From Plantibacter flavus (GTDB lineage Bacteria; Actinomycetota; Actinomycetes; Actinomycetales; Microbacteriaceae), in contig NZ_CP019402.1 in NCBI RefSeq assembly GCF_002024505.1, positions 2,046,001-2,110,000 of the forward strand: a DNA stretch of 64,000 nucleotides, written 5' to 3'. Position 1 is the first letter of the stretch. Each line of letters starts with the position of its first letter. The notes under the pieces are model-generated. The model did no database searches. It had not been told where the DNA came from and saw nothing but the letters and a program-made list of their open reading frames with translations. Both the position numbers and the translations under genes were made by a program. Shown here one piece after another: positions 25,765 to 34,805 of this stretch.

Positions 25765-28758
25765 ATGGTCCGCGAGAACATCTCCCTGAGCACGCTCGCC
25801 CGACTCGGGTTCACCGGTCTGGGTGAGGCCCGTGACCGGCTGGACGAGCTCGCGGAGCTCGTCCGACTCGACCCGGCGTCGCTGTCTCCGTCCTTCGCCG
25901 TCGCGGCCGACCCCGACGCCGCGCTGGTCGGTGTGCTGATGGTCGGTCGGAAGTCACCCGACGAGCTCTCAGCTCTTCTGGCGGATCAGGCCTCGGCCGA
26001 GCGGCTGTTCCGACTGTTCGGCGCCTCGCAGGGGTTCATCGACTTCTTCCTCCGCCACCCCGACCAGCTGTCGGTGTTCGAGTTGCCCGTCACCCGCGTC
26101 CCGACGCTGCAGGAGGCGCGCGACGAACTGCTCGCGAGCGTCGGCGCCGAGGACGGCTTCGCCGCGATGGTCGAGGAGCCGGCCTGGGACGCGATCCGCG
26201 TGGTCTACCGACGACTGCTCGCCGAGGTCGCCCTCTTCGACCTCTGCGCCCCGGATCCGATCGTCGTGCTCGACCGGGTGGCCAGTGCCCTCTCCGACCT
26301 CGCTGCCGGTGCGTTGGAGGCCTCCATCGCCGTCGCACGCACGCAGACGAGCGGCCCGAGGGGTCCCGGCGTGTACCCGCGCGAGGAGGTCGCGGCCACC
26401 CGCTTCGCCATCATCGGCATGGGCAAGGCGGGCGCACGGGAGCTGAACTACGTCTCCGACGTCGACGTCATCTTCGTCGGTGAGGGTTCGGGCGACGGTG
26501 AGGACGGGCTCGACAACGGGCGTGCCGTCGAGATCGCCACCCGGCTCGCGGTCCTCACCATGCGCGGTCTCGGACAGGCGGGTCTCGAACCGAGCCTGTG
26601 GGAGGTCGATCCGAACCTCCGCCCGGAGGGGAAGGCCGGCGCCCTCGTCCGCACGCTCGAGTCGCATCTCGTGTACTACGACCGCTGGGCGAAGAGCTGG
26701 GAGTTCCAGGCGCTCCTCAAGGCTCGGGCCTTCGCCGGCGATCCCGAGCTCGGCGCCCGCTACATCGAGGCGGTGCAGCCGAAGGTGTGGGGGAGTGCGT
26801 CCCGCGAGGGGTTCGTCGAGTCGGTCCAGCGCATGCGCGAACGGGTCACCGAACACATCCCGGCGGAGGACGTCCACTACCAACTGAAGCTCGGCCCGGG
26901 CGGGCTCCGCGACATCGAGTTCACGGTGCAACTGCTCCAGCTCGTCCACGGACAGCTCGACGACTCCGTGCATCAACGCGGCACCCTCGCCGCCCTCGAC
27001 GGCCTCGCGACCGCCGGGTACATCGGTCGCGCCGAGGCGCAGGAGTTCGCTCACGACTACCGCCTGCTGCGCGTGCTCGAACACCGCCTGCAGCTGACGC
27101 GACTGCAGCGCACGCACATGATGCCGCGCGACGAGCCGTCCCTCCGATCCCTGGCCCGGTCGAGCACGCTCGCGACGACCGCACAGGCCCTCGTCACGCG
27201 ATGGGAGACCACGAAGCACGGTGTCCGGCAGCTGCACGAGCGGTTGTTCTACCGGCCGCTGCTCTCGGCGGTCGCGGCCTTGCCCGAGAGCGGTCTGAGT
27301 CTGACGAGCGGTCAGGCGGAGGCGCGACTCGCGGCGATCGGCTTCGTCGACCCCCGCGGCGCGCTCGCCCACATCGGGGCGCTCACCGCCGGCGTGTCCC
27401 GGCGCGCCAACATCCAGCGGCATCTGCTCCCCGTCATGCTCGGCTGGTTCGCGGACGGCGCCGATCCCGACTACGGATTGCTCGCGTTCCGTCGGCTCAG
27501 CGAGTCCCTCGGCGAGTCGCACTGGTTCCTGCGGATGCTCCGCGACTCCTCAGGCGCGGCCGAGCGGCTCACGCGGGTCCTCTCGGGGTCCCGGTTCATC
27601 GGCGAGCTCATGGACCGCATCCCCGAGTCGGCCGCTTGGCTCGCCGGAGACGAGGACCTCCTCCCGCGATCGTCGACCGCGCTCGGCGAGGAGATCGCCG
27701 CCATCCTCAGACGACACGACTCACCGGACACCGCAGCCGCCGCCATCCGCGCGGTACGGCGACGCGAAGTCCTCCGGCTGGCGATGTCGTCGACCGTCGG
27801 CATGCTGGACGTGCAGGGCCTCGCTGCAGGACTGACGGACGTGTCGACGGCGACGCTCGCAGGGCTCCTCGGCGCCGTCAGACGCATCGGCGGCCTCGGC
27901 GCGGACATCGAGTTCGCCGTCATCGCCATGGGCCGCTACGGCGGAGCTGAGCTCGGACTCGGTTCGGACCTCGACGTCCTCTACGTGTTCCGGCCGAAGG
28001 ACGGGGTCGACACCCAGGATGCACAGCGCCAGGCCGGAGCGATCGCCGCAGAGCTCAAGCGTCTGAGCGAGGACGCCCGGCTCCCGCTCGACCTCGACCT
28101 CGACCTCCGTCCCGAGGGGAAGAACGGTCCGCTCGTGCGCTCCCTCGACTCCTACCGGAACTACTACGCGCGCTGGTCCCTCACCTGGGAGGCGCAGGCG
28201 CTGCTCCGCGCCGCCGGGGTCGTGGGCGACACCGAGCTCATCGAGGCGTTCACCGAGGTGGCGGACACGGTCCGTTACCCAGCCGCGATCAGCGAGCAGT
28301 CCGTCCGCGAGGTCAAGCGGATCAAGGCACGCGTCGAGAACGAGCGGCTGCCGCAGGGCGCCGACCCGACGAGACACCTGAAGCTCGGGCGCGGCTCGCT
28401 CAGCGACGTCGAGTGGTTCGTGCAGCTCCTCCAGCTCGAGCACGGTGCGGCGGTGCCATCGTTGCGCACCACCTCGACGCTCCGAGCGCTCGACGCGGCG
28501 GTGGAGGCGGATCTCGTCGATCGGGAGTCCGCCGAACGACTCCGCGAGGCCTGGATCCTCGCCTCGCGAATCCGCTCGGCCATGACGCTGTGGTTGAACA
28601 AGACGCAGGACGTGCTGCCGAGCGACCGCCAACAGCTCGAAGGTGTGGCACGACTCCTGGAGTACCCGACCGGATCGGCGAGCCTCCTGGAACAGGACTA
28701 CCTCGCGGCCACCCGGCGAGCCCGGACGGTCTTCGAGCACGGCTTCTACGGCATCTGA
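25765..28758 (+). CDS. glnE: bifunctional glutamine synthetase adenylyltransferase/deadenylase
   Basis: A 997-residue protein with two nucleotidyltransferase domains. The N-terminal deadenylase half has GMGKAGARELNYVSDVDVIFV (two Asp, near 215-235) and the C-terminal adenylyl transferase half has AMGRYGGAELGLGSDLDVLYVF (near 720-740). Each is followed by its own helical glutamine-synthetase-binding region (LKLGPGGLRDIEFTVQLLQL and LKLGRGSLSDVEWFVQLLQL). It attaches AMP to, and removes it from, the regulatory tyrosine of GlnA under nitrogen control. It lies 21 bases downstream of glnA2 and converges on glnA. Confidence 0.96.
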   Translation: MVRENISLSTLARLGFTGLGEARDRLDELAELVRLDPASLSPSFAVAADPDAALVGVLMVGRKSPDELSALLADQASAERLFRLFGASQGFIDFFLRHPDQLSVFELPVTRVPTLQEARDELLASVGAEDGFAAMVEEPAWDAIRVVYRRLLAEVALFDLCAPDPIVVLDRVASALSDLAAGALEASIAVARTQTSGPRGPGVYPREEVAATRFAIIGMGKAGARELNYVSDVDVIFVGEGSGDGEDGLDNGRAVEIATRLAVLTMRGLGQAGLEPSLWEVDPNLRPEGKAGALVRTLESHLVYYDRWAKSWEFQALLKARAFAGDPELGARYIEAVQPKVWGSASREGFVESVQRMRERVTEHIPAEDVHYQLKLGPGGLRDIEFTVQLLQLVHGQLDDSVHQRGTLAALDGLATAGYIGRAEAQEFAHDYRLLRVLEHRLQLTRLQRTHMMPRDEPSLRSLARSSTLATTAQALVTRWETTKHGVRQLHERLFYRPLLSAVAALPESGLSLTSGQAEARLAAIGFVDPRGALAHIGALTAGVSRRANIQRHLLPVMLGWFADGADPDYGLLAFRRLSESLGESHWFLRMLRDSSGAAERLTRVLSGSRFIGELMDRIPESAAWLAGDEDLLPRSSTALGEEIAAILRRHDSPDTAAAAIRAVRRREVLRLAMSSTVGMLDVQGLAAGLTDVSTATLAGLLGAVRRIGGLGADIEFAVIAMGRYGGAELGLGSDLDVLYVFRPKDGVDTQDAQRQAGAIAAELKRLSEDARLPLDLDLDLRPEGKNGPLVRSLDSYRNYYARWSLTWEAQALLRAAGVVGDTELIEAFTEVADTVRYPAAISEQSVREVKRIKARVENERLPQGADPTRHLKLGRGSLSDVEWFVQLLQLEHGAAVPSLRTTSTLRALDAAVEADLVDRESAERLREAWILASRIRSAMTLWLNKTQDVLPSDRQQLEGVARLLEYPTGSASLLEQDYLAATRRARTVFEHGFYGI

Positions 28759-28780
28759 GCCGATCGTCTCGACCACACGG

Positions 28781-28814
28781 AACCGCCCGCCATCCGAGAG
28801 GATGACGGGCGGTT
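28781..28814. terminator. bidirectional terminator between glnE and glnA
   Basis: Inverted repeat with AACCGCCCG and ATCC on the left, GGAT and CGGGCGGTT on the right, around a GAGA loop, two unpaired bases on each side; convergent genes. Confidence 0.7.
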
Positions 28815-28833
28815 CGCGGTGCAGCAGGTGTCG

Positions 28834-30258
28834 TCAGACGCCGTAGTACAGCTCGAACTCGAACGGGTGCGGGCGCTGGGCCAGCGGCTTGATCTCGTTC
28901 TCGCGCTTGTACTGGATCCAGGTCTCGATGAGCTCCGGCGTGAAGACGTTGCCGGCGAGGAGGAACTCGTGGTCCGCCTCGAGTGCCTCGAGCGCAGCGC
29001 CGAGCGATGCGGGCACCTGCGGGATGTTCTTGGCCTCCTCGGGGGGAAGCTCGTAGAGGTCCTTGTCGACGGGCTCGTGCGGCTCGATGCGGTTCTTGAT
29101 GCCGTCGAGGCCGGCCATCAGCTGAGCGGCGAACGCGAGGTACGGGTTGCCGGAGGCGTCGGGCGCGCGGAACTCGATGCGCTTGGCCTTCGGGTTCGTG
29201 CCCGTGATCGGGATACGGATCGACGCCGAGCGGTTACCGGCCGAGTAGACCAGGTTGACGGGAGCCTCGAAGCCGGGGACCAGGCGGTGGTACGAGTTCA
29301 CCGTCGGGTTCGTGAACGCCAGGACGGCGGGGGCGTGCTTCAGCAGGCCACCGATGTACCAGCGGGCGAGGTCGGAGAGACCTCCGTAGCCGTTCTCGTC
29401 GTAGAAGAGCGGCTTGCCGTCGCTCCACAGCGACTGGTGCGTGTGCATGCCCGAGCCGTTGTCGCCGAAGAGCGGCTTCGGCATGAAGGTCGCGGTCTTG
29501 CCCCACAGCTCGGCCGTGTTCTTCACGATGTACTTGAACTTGAGGATGTCGTCCGCCGCGGCGACCATGGTGTCGAAGCGGTAGTTGATCTCAGCCTGGC
29601 CGCCGGTGCCCACCTCGTGGTGCGCACGCTCGAGGATGAGGCCGGCGTCGATCAGCTTGAGGCTGATGTCGTCGCGGAGGTCGGCCTGCTTGTCGACGGG
29701 GCTGACGGGGAAGTAGCCACCCTTGTACGGGGTCTTGTTGCCGAGGTTGCCGCCCTCTTCGGCGCGGCCGGTGTTCCAGGCTCCCTCTTCGGAGTCCACC
29801 GAGTAGAAGCTCGAGTGCTGGTTCACCTCGTAGCGGACGTCGTCGAAGATGTAGAACTCGGCCTCGGGGGCGAAGAACGCGGTGTCGGCGATGCCGGTCG
29901 AGGCGAGGTACTTCTCAGCCTTCTTGGCGACCTGACGCGGGTCCTTGGAGTAGATCTCGCCGTTGCGGGGGTTGTAGATGTCGAACACCATGATGAGCGT
30001 GCGCTCGGCACGGAAGGCGTCGATGTAAGCGGTGGAGACATCCGGGATGAGCTGCATGTCCGACTCGTGGATGTTGGCGAAGCCACGGATGGACGAACCA
30101 TCGAAGAGCTGGCCGACGGTGAAGAACTCCTCGTCGACGGTGCTGGCCGGGATGTTGAAGTGCTGCTGCACGCCGGGAAGGTCCGTGAAGCGGATGTCGA
30201 GGAACTTGACATCGGTGTCCTTGATGAACTTGAGCACTTCGGAAGAATCACTGAACAT
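28834..30258 (-). CDS. glnA: glutamine synthetase GlnA1 (type I-beta, adenylylated)
   Basis: A 474-residue glutamine synthetase, the main one. Signatures are [70 protein letters not shown] and [20 protein letters not shown]. The adenylylation tyrosine is Y402 in [13 protein letters not shown], so it is a GlnE target, and glnE lies convergent next door. A GlnR box (30353-30368) is found upstream. GGAG eleven bases before ATG 30258 is a moderate ribosome binding site. Confidence 0.97.
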   Translation of the reverse strand: MFSDSSEVLKFIKDTDVKFLDIRFTDLPGVQQHFNIPASTVDEEFFTVGQLFDGSSIRGFANIHESDMQLIPDVSTAYIDAFRAERTLIMVFDIYNPRNGEIYSKDPRQVAKKAEKYLASTGIADTAFFAPEAEFYIFDDVRYEVNQHSSFYSVDSEEGAWNTGRAEEGGNLGNKTPYKGGYFPVSPVDKQADLRDDISLKLIDAGLILERAHHEVGTGGQAEINYRFDTMVAAADDILKFKYIVKNTAELWGKTATFMPKPLFGDNGSGMHTHQSLWSDGKPLFYDENGYGGLSDLARWYIGGLLKHAPAVLAFTNPTVNSYHRLVPGFEAPVNLVYSAGNRSASIRIPITGTNPKAKRIEFRAPDASGNPYLAFAAQLMAGLDGIKNRIEPHEPVDKDLYELPPEEAKNIPQVPASLGAALEALEADHEFLLAGNVFTPELIETWIQYKRENEIKPLAQRPHPFEFELYYGV

Positions 30259-30314
30259 GTGAATGGCTCCAAATGGGGTTGGTACAGGGAGGCTGCACAG
30301 CGCAGCCATCTGTG

Positions 30315-30320
30315 AGACTA
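30315..30320 (-). promoter_or_regulatory. candidate -10 element of glnA
   Basis: TAGTCT on the minus strand about 57 bases upstream of the start, with the GlnR box lying 33-48 bases further upstream, a suitable activator position. Confidence 0.4.
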
Positions 30321-30352
30321 CGGGGAGGGGGTTACCCCACCATGACACCCAT

Positions 30353-30368
30353 GTTTCGTGGATGTTAC
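30353..30368 (-). promoter_or_regulatory. GlnR binding site of glnA
   Basis: On the minus strand the site reads GTAAC-ATCCAC-GAAAC, which is a full match to the gTnAC-n6-GaAAC GlnR consensus of Streptomyces. It lies about 95 bases upstream of glnA and 18 bases before the -10 of the divergent RDD gene, so it could act on either. Confidence 0.7.
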
Positions 30369-30385
30369 GAGAATCCCCGCCCGAA

Positions 30386-30391
30386 TAGAAT
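30386..30391 (+). promoter_or_regulatory. -10 element of the RDD gene (leaderless)
   Basis: TAGAAT exactly six bases before GTG 30398. Confidence 0.55.
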
Positions 30392-30397
30392 GGCACA

Positions 30398-30829
30398 GTG
30401 CCCCACACCCCGCAGAATCCACGGACCTTCGGAGAGCTTCCTCCCAGCGCCTTCCCCGGTGAACGCCTGGGACTCCCGGAGAGCGGTGTCCGATCGGTCG
30501 CGCGGGTCGGTCGGCGGATCACCGCGCTCGTCATCGACTGGGCCGTGGCGGTCGTCCTCTCGGTCGCGTTCTTCGCCTACGACGCCACCGCGACACTCGT
30601 GATCTTCGCCATCATGCAGTTCGTGTTCATCCCGACCATCGGCGGCAGTCTCGGCCATCGCCTCTGCGGGATGCGTCTGATGCCGTTGACCGGCGGGTGG
30701 GTCGGACTCTGGCGGCCGGCCGTGCGAACCGTGCTCCTCTGCGTGGTCGTTCCAGCGCTCGTCTGGGATTCGGACCAGCGCGGCTTCCACGACAAAGTGG
30801 CCGGCACGGTGCTCCTGCGGGTGCGCTGA
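30398..30829 (+). CDS. RDD family membrane protein
   Basis: A 143-residue protein. The RDD domain begins at [20 protein letters not shown] (conserved R and D), a second helix is [20 protein letters not shown] followed by [10 protein letters not shown], the conserved loop, and a third helix is [16 protein letters not shown] with the closing [17 protein letters not shown]. The N-terminal 35 residues are proline-rich and cytosolic. RDD proteins have no firm function; some are channel- or transporter-like. In many actinobacteria an RDD gene lies between DUF4191 and glnA, as here. Confidence 0.88.
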   Translation: MPHTPQNPRTFGELPPSAFPGERLGLPESGVRSVARVGRRITALVIDWAVAVVLSVAFFAYDATATLVIFAIMQFVFIPTIGGSLGHRLCGMRLMPLTGGWVGLWRPAVRTVLLCVVVPALVWDSDQRGFHDKVAGTVLLRVR

Positions 30830-30848
30830 ACGCAGCAGGAACCGCGAA

Positions 30849-30876
30849 CGGCCGCCCTCCGTCAGGAGGGCGGCCG
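30849..30876. terminator. bidirectional terminator between RDD and DUF4191 genes
   Basis: Perfect 12-base arms (CGGCCGCCCTCC, 30849-30860, and GGAGGGCGGCCG, 30865-30876) around a GTCA loop, between convergent genes. Confidence 0.7.
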
Positions 30877-30917
30877 TCGTTCCGACACCGCGAAGTGTTC
30901 CGAGCGGTTCCGGTGGG

Positions 30918-31622
30918 TCAGCGCGCGCGCTGCGGGCGGACCCGCATCGGGTCGACACCCTTCGGGATGGGGAGCTGCGTACCGAACGAGGACAGACGGT
31001 TGCTGACCGCGAGCACCTCGGGGTTGGTCAAGGACTTCTTCACCTTCCGGAGGGCGCCGGAGAGCTGACGGAGCTGCACCGAGTCGGCGTCGGGCCCGAC
31101 GTGGAACACCGTGATCGGCACGTTCGGGAGGATGCGGGTGACCTTGCGCTTCTCGTCCTCGAGCAGGCGTGAGGTCCGCGATCGGGGTCCTTCGGCGATC
31201 AGTGCGACGCCACCGCGGCCGACGGCCCGGTAGATCGCATCCTGGGTCTTCGGGTTCACGGCGACGGGCATCTCGCTGGTCTGCCACGAGCGCGGAGCAG
31301 CGCGGAGCACCTGGCCCACCGCGCCCGGCCGACCCTCGATCTGCGTGTAGACGACCTTGTCCGCGCGCCGGGTGAGGATGAACAGGGCCGCGAGGATACC
31401 GGCGAGCACACCCGCGATGATCCACATGACGAGCGCGAAGATGTTGCCCGCCGAGAACAGCAGTGCGACCGCGACACCGATGAGCACCGGCAGGATGAAG
31501 CCGCCGAGCATCAACCACTGCGCCGCCTTGTCGTGGCGACGGGTGAGCTGGAACACCTGCCAGAGCTGCTTGATCCGCCCTGGTTCCTTCTGCGCCGCCG
31601 GGGGCGCGTCCTTCTGAGCCAT
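30918..31622 (-). CDS. DUF4191 membrane protein
   Basis: A 234-residue protein of the actinobacterial DUF4191 family, always near glnA and RDD. Two helices at about 37-85 (WLMLGGFILPVLIGVAVALL, FALVMWIIAGVLAGILAALF) are followed by a cytosolic domain with YTQIEGRPGAVGQVL, RAVGRGGVALIAEGP and VPITVFHVG. The C-terminus is basic. Role unknown. The start at 31622 is six bases after TATCCT on the minus strand, and an upstream longer frame has no homology. Confidence 0.88.
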   Translation of the reverse strand: MAQKDAPPAAQKEPGRIKQLWQVFQLTRRHDKAAQWLMLGGFILPVLIGVAVALLFSAGNIFALVMWIIAGVLAGILAALFILTRRADKVVYTQIEGRPGAVGQVLRAAPRSWQTSEMPVAVNPKTQDAIYRAVGRGGVALIAEGPRSRTSRLLEDEKRKVTRILPNVPITVFHVGPDADSVQLRQLSGALRKVKKSLTNPEVLAVSNRLSSFGTQLPIPKGVDPMRVRPQRAR

Positions 31623-31628
31623 GCTCCC

Positions 31629-31634
31629 AGGATA
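31629..31634 (-). promoter_or_regulatory. -10 element of the DUF4191 gene (leaderless)
   Basis: TATCCT on the minus strand exactly six bases before ATG 31622. Confidence 0.55.
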
Positions 31635-31753
31635 GCCGGTGACGGAGGGTCCTGATGCTGCGTTCTGCTCCACAGGCCGGTGACGCGGGGACCTTGTCCA
31701 CAGCCGCGTGCGCCGACGCCGTCGGACGGGACTCCGCGTCGGAGGATCGAGCT

Positions 31754-33268
31754 ATGGAAACACTGCCAGACCCGTCCGCGACCACGACCCGAGTGGCCGG
31801 CCGTCGTCTCGTCCGGTGCCTGGGTGAGGGCCGGGAGTGGACGGCCTACTCGACGGTGCTCGCCCACGCCGGCTCCGCGCACGGAGGGCGTACCGACCAG
31901 GCCTCCCCGGCGGGCGACGCCGTGCTGCTCCGAGCGAGGGCCGACGCCGCCGAACGCGACCTCTGGCGTCGCGCGGCCATCCTGTCCCGACTCGACCACC
32001 CGCACATCGTGAGACTCGTCGACGTCGCCGAGGATCCCACCGGCCTCCCGTGCCTGCTGGTCGAGCGGCTCGCCGGCGGCACGTTGGGCGAAGTCCTGCG
32101 CCGCCGGGAGTCGATCGCTCCCGGTGAGGCCGTCACGATCCTGGCACCGCTGGTCGACGCCATCCGCGCGGCGCACGTCTCCGGGATCAGTCACGGGTCG
32201 ATCAGCGCTTCGACCGTGCGCTTCGCCGACGACGGCCGGCCGGTCCTCACCGGCTGGTCGTGCGCAGTTCCCGTGGATCGCCAGACCGTCGATGGACGGC
32301 TCGGCCGCACCGCACCGGCGTTCGCCGCCGATTGGACGGCGTTCGCGGGGCTCATGGACGGTGTCCTGCAGGCTACCGACCCCGATGAAGCCCCCACGAC
32401 CGTGGCCTGGGCCGACGTCGTGCCTGAACTCGCCGACCACGAGATCGCCAATCGACTGCAACAGCGGATCCACGCCCTGGCACGACCGCTCCCGGTCCTG
32501 CTCGACCGGGTCCATTCGTCGTCCGCATCGCCTGCCGATGTCATCCGTGCTTCCGCCGATCGCGCGCAGCGGACCGCTCCGCTCCCGCCGACCCGACGAG
32601 CCGCGGTCGAATCGAGGCGTCTGTCGCGGCATCCTGTGTCGCGGCTGCGCCGTCGTCTGGCTTGGCGACCCGGGCGACGTACCCGGACAGCGACCACCGG
32701 CTCGACGCCGTCCGTCGACACCGGCCCGAGACGTCGTCGACTCATGATCGGAGCGGCGGGCGCGGCAGCGGCACTGGTGTCGGCGGCGATGGTGTTCCTG
32801 CCGTCCGAAGACCCGAGCACCGCGATCGCACCGACGCCGGCCGGTTCGGCCGGCCCGGCGTCCGCGGCGGTCACGGCGGTCGCGCCACCGGTGGAGACAC
32901 CGACGTCAGCGCCGGACGAAGCCGGCGACGTCGACGTGGTCACCGGTGACGATCCGGCGGCCGCGGCCCGCGAGCTCGTCCGTCGACGTGATGAGTGCCG
33001 CACGACGGGGGAGGAGGGGTGCGTCTGGGACTCCGTCGAACGCGGGTCCCCGTTCGACGACGACGAGCACCTCGGTGTCGGGATCGGCTCGATCGATGCG
33101 GCGAGTCTGGACCTCGTCGACCGTCAGGGAGACGCGGCGGTCCTTCGCGGCACGGCCGAGCCGTCCGAGACGGACGACGCCACCGCAGGACGACGACAGC
33201 CCGTCACGCTCCTCGTGGTGAGGGGCGAGACGGGCTGGCGTCTGCGAGAGGTGTTCACCGCCGGGTGA
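31754..33268 (+). CDS. serine/threonine kinase-like membrane protein, probable pseudokinase
   Basis: A 504-residue protein. Residues 15-270 resemble an actinobacterial Ser/Thr kinase domain: ILSRLDHPHIVRLVDVAE is the helix C to strand 4 region and LLVERLAGGTLGEVLRRR the hinge. However, the catalytic HRD is replaced by ISHGSISASTV, and DFG by LTGWS, so no phosphotransfer is expected. A single membrane helix at about 329-350 (MIGAAGAAAALVSAAMVFL) leads to an extracytoplasmic tail with two cysteines (DECRTTGEEGCVWDS) and a strand-rich NTF2/SnoaL-like end (RGETGWRLREVFT). GGAGG lies eight bases before ATG 31754. Confidence 0.8.
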   Translation: METLPDPSATTTRVAGRRLVRCLGEGREWTAYSTVLAHAGSAHGGRTDQASPAGDAVLLRARADAAERDLWRRAAILSRLDHPHIVRLVDVAEDPTGLPCLLVERLAGGTLGEVLRRRESIAPGEAVTILAPLVDAIRAAHVSGISHGSISASTVRFADDGRPVLTGWSCAVPVDRQTVDGRLGRTAPAFAADWTAFAGLMDGVLQATDPDEAPTTVAWADVVPELADHEIANRLQQRIHALARPLPVLLDRVHSSSASPADVIRASADRAQRTAPLPPTRRAAVESRRLSRHPVSRLRRRLAWRPGRRTRTATTGSTPSVDTGPRRRRLMIGAAGAAAALVSAAMVFLPSEDPSTAIAPTPAGSAGPASAAVTAVAPPVETPTSAPDEAGDVDVVTGDDPAAAARELVRRRDECRTTGEEGCVWDSVERGSPFDDDEHLGVGIGSIDAASLDLVDRQGDAAVLRGTAEPSETDDATAGRRQPVTLLVVRGETGWRLREVFTAG

Positions 33269-33298
33269 GGCGGTGGACACGGTGCGGTCGGTTCGGGA

Positions 33299-34744
33299 TC
33301 AGATCCCGAGCGAGCCGCGGAAGTCGCCTGCTTCGAGGCGGTTCTTCACCTGGACGAGGAAGCGTGCAGCGTCCGCGCCGTCGATGATGCGGTGGTCGTA
33401 GCTCAGCGCGAGGTAGACCGTCGAACGGATCGCGATGGCGTCTGCACCGTCGACCGTCACGACGACCGGCTTCTTCGTGACGATGCCCGTACCGAGGATC
33501 GCCGACTGCGGCAGGAACACGATCGGGGTGTCGAACAGGGCGCCGCGCGAACCGGTGTTGGTCAGCGTGAACGTGCCGCCCGACAGCTCATCGGGCTGCA
33601 GCTTGTTGTCGCGGGTGCGCTGCGCGAGATCGGCGATCTCGGCGCCGAGCTCGGCGATCGACTTGGAGCCCGAGTTGCGGATGACCGGCGTCAGCAGGCC
33701 ACGCTCGGTGTCCACGGCGATCGCGAGGTTCTCCGTCTCCGGGTACACGATCTGGTCGCCGTCGACGGTGGCGTTGATGATCGGGTACGTCTGGAGCGCC
33801 TCGCTGGCAGCAAGGGCGAAGAACGGCAGGAACGACAGCTTGTTGCCGGTCTTGGCGAGGAACTCGTCCTTGACGGCCGTGCGGAGTGCCGCGACCTTCG
33901 TGACGTCGACCTCGACGACGCTCGTCAGCTGGGCGGTGCCCTGCATCGAAGCGACGGCGCGCTCGGCGACGACCTTGCGCAGACGCGACATGGCCTTGCT
34001 CGTGCCACGCAGCTCGGAGACCTGGACGGTCGGAACAGCGGGCGACTCCGTGGCGCCACCGGCGCTCTGAGCCTGCAGGACGTCTTCCTTGCGGATACGT
34101 CCGCCGACACCGGTGCCGGTGACCGTGCTGAGGTCGACCCCGTGCTGGTTGGCGAGACGACGCACCAGCGGCGTGACGTAGCCGGAGTTGACGACCCCGC
34201 CGGCGGCGGCCGTCGAAGCGGCGGCAGGTGCCGGAGCAGCGGGAGCAGCAGGTGCCGGAGCAGCAGCAGGCGCGGCGGCAGGAGCCGGTGCAGCAGCGGG
34301 AGCCGGAGCAGCAGCAGGCGCAGCGGCAGGAGCCGGTGCAGCAGCGGGAGCCGGAGCAGCAGCAGGCGCAGCGGCAGGAGCCGGCTCAGCAGCAGGAGCC
34401 GGCGCGGCAGCAGGTGCCGGCTCGTGCTCGGCAGCGGGAGCGGGCTCGGCAGCAGCCGGTTCTGCGGCGGGCGCGGGCTCCTCGGCCGCAGCCGCACCCG
34501 CACCCGAACCATCACCGATGGTCACGAGAGCGGTGCCGACCTCGACGGTCTCGTCCTCCTGGACGAGGATCGCTTCGATGACACCCGCGACGGGCGAAGG
34601 GATCTCGGTGTCGACCTTGTCGGTCGACACTTCGAGCAGTGGCTCGTCGACCTCCACGGTGTCGCCGACATTCTTCAGCCAGCGGGTGACCGTACCCTCG
34701 GTGACACTCTCGCCGAGTGCCGGGAGGCTGACGGATTCGCTCAT
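33299..34744 (-). CDS. sucB: 2-oxoglutarate dehydrogenase E2 (dihydrolipoamide succinyltransferase)
   Basis: A 481-residue 2-oxoacid dehydrogenase E2. One lipoyl domain (1-77) carries the lipoyl lysine K43 in [12 protein letters not shown]; an Ala/Pro-rich linker of about 90 residues follows; then the E1/E3-binding domain [17 protein letters not shown] to GRIRKEDVL, and the acyltransferase domain ending with [18 protein letters not shown], which supplies the active-site His. It takes the succinyl group from E1 to CoA. lpdA, encoding E3, lies upstream in the same operon. AAGGAGACAAGGTC is the ribosome binding region of ATG 34744. An E2 for pyruvate or branched-chain acids is a possible alternative. 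Confidence 0.92.
   Translation of the reverse strand: MSESVSLPALGESVTEGTVTRWLKNVGDTVEVDEPLLEVSTDKVDTEIPSPVAGVIEAILVQEDETVEVGTALVTIGDGSGAGAAAAEEPAPAAEPAAAEPAPAAEHEPAPAAAPAPAAEPAPAAAPAAAPAPAAAPAPAAAPAAAPAPAAAPAPAAAPAAAPAPAAPAAPAPAAASTAAAGGVVNSGYVTPLVRRLANQHGVDLSTVTGTGVGGRIRKEDVLQAQSAGGATESPAVPTVQVSELRGTSKAMSRLRKVVAERAVASMQGTAQLTSVVEVDVTKVAALRTAVKDEFLAKTGNKLSFLPFFALAASEALQTYPIINATVDGDQIVYPETENLAIAVDTERGLLTPVIRNSGSKSIAELGAEIADLAQRTRDNKLQPDELSGGTFTLTNTGSRGALFDTPIVFLPQSAILGTGIVTKKPVVVTVDGADAIAIRSTVYLALSYDHRIIDGADAARFLVQVKNRLEAGDFRGSLGI
34255..34400 (-). repeat. 48-bp tandem repeats encoding the sucB Ala/Pro linker
   Basis: About three 48-base units (16 codons of Ala and Pro) differing at a few positions make up the linker between lipoyl and subunit-binding domains. 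Confidence 0.8.
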
Positions 34745-34805
34745 GACCTTGTCTCCTTTGAAACCTGTTGTGTGTTCACTAGCTTATTGGGGTGTTCGGA
34801 ATGCG

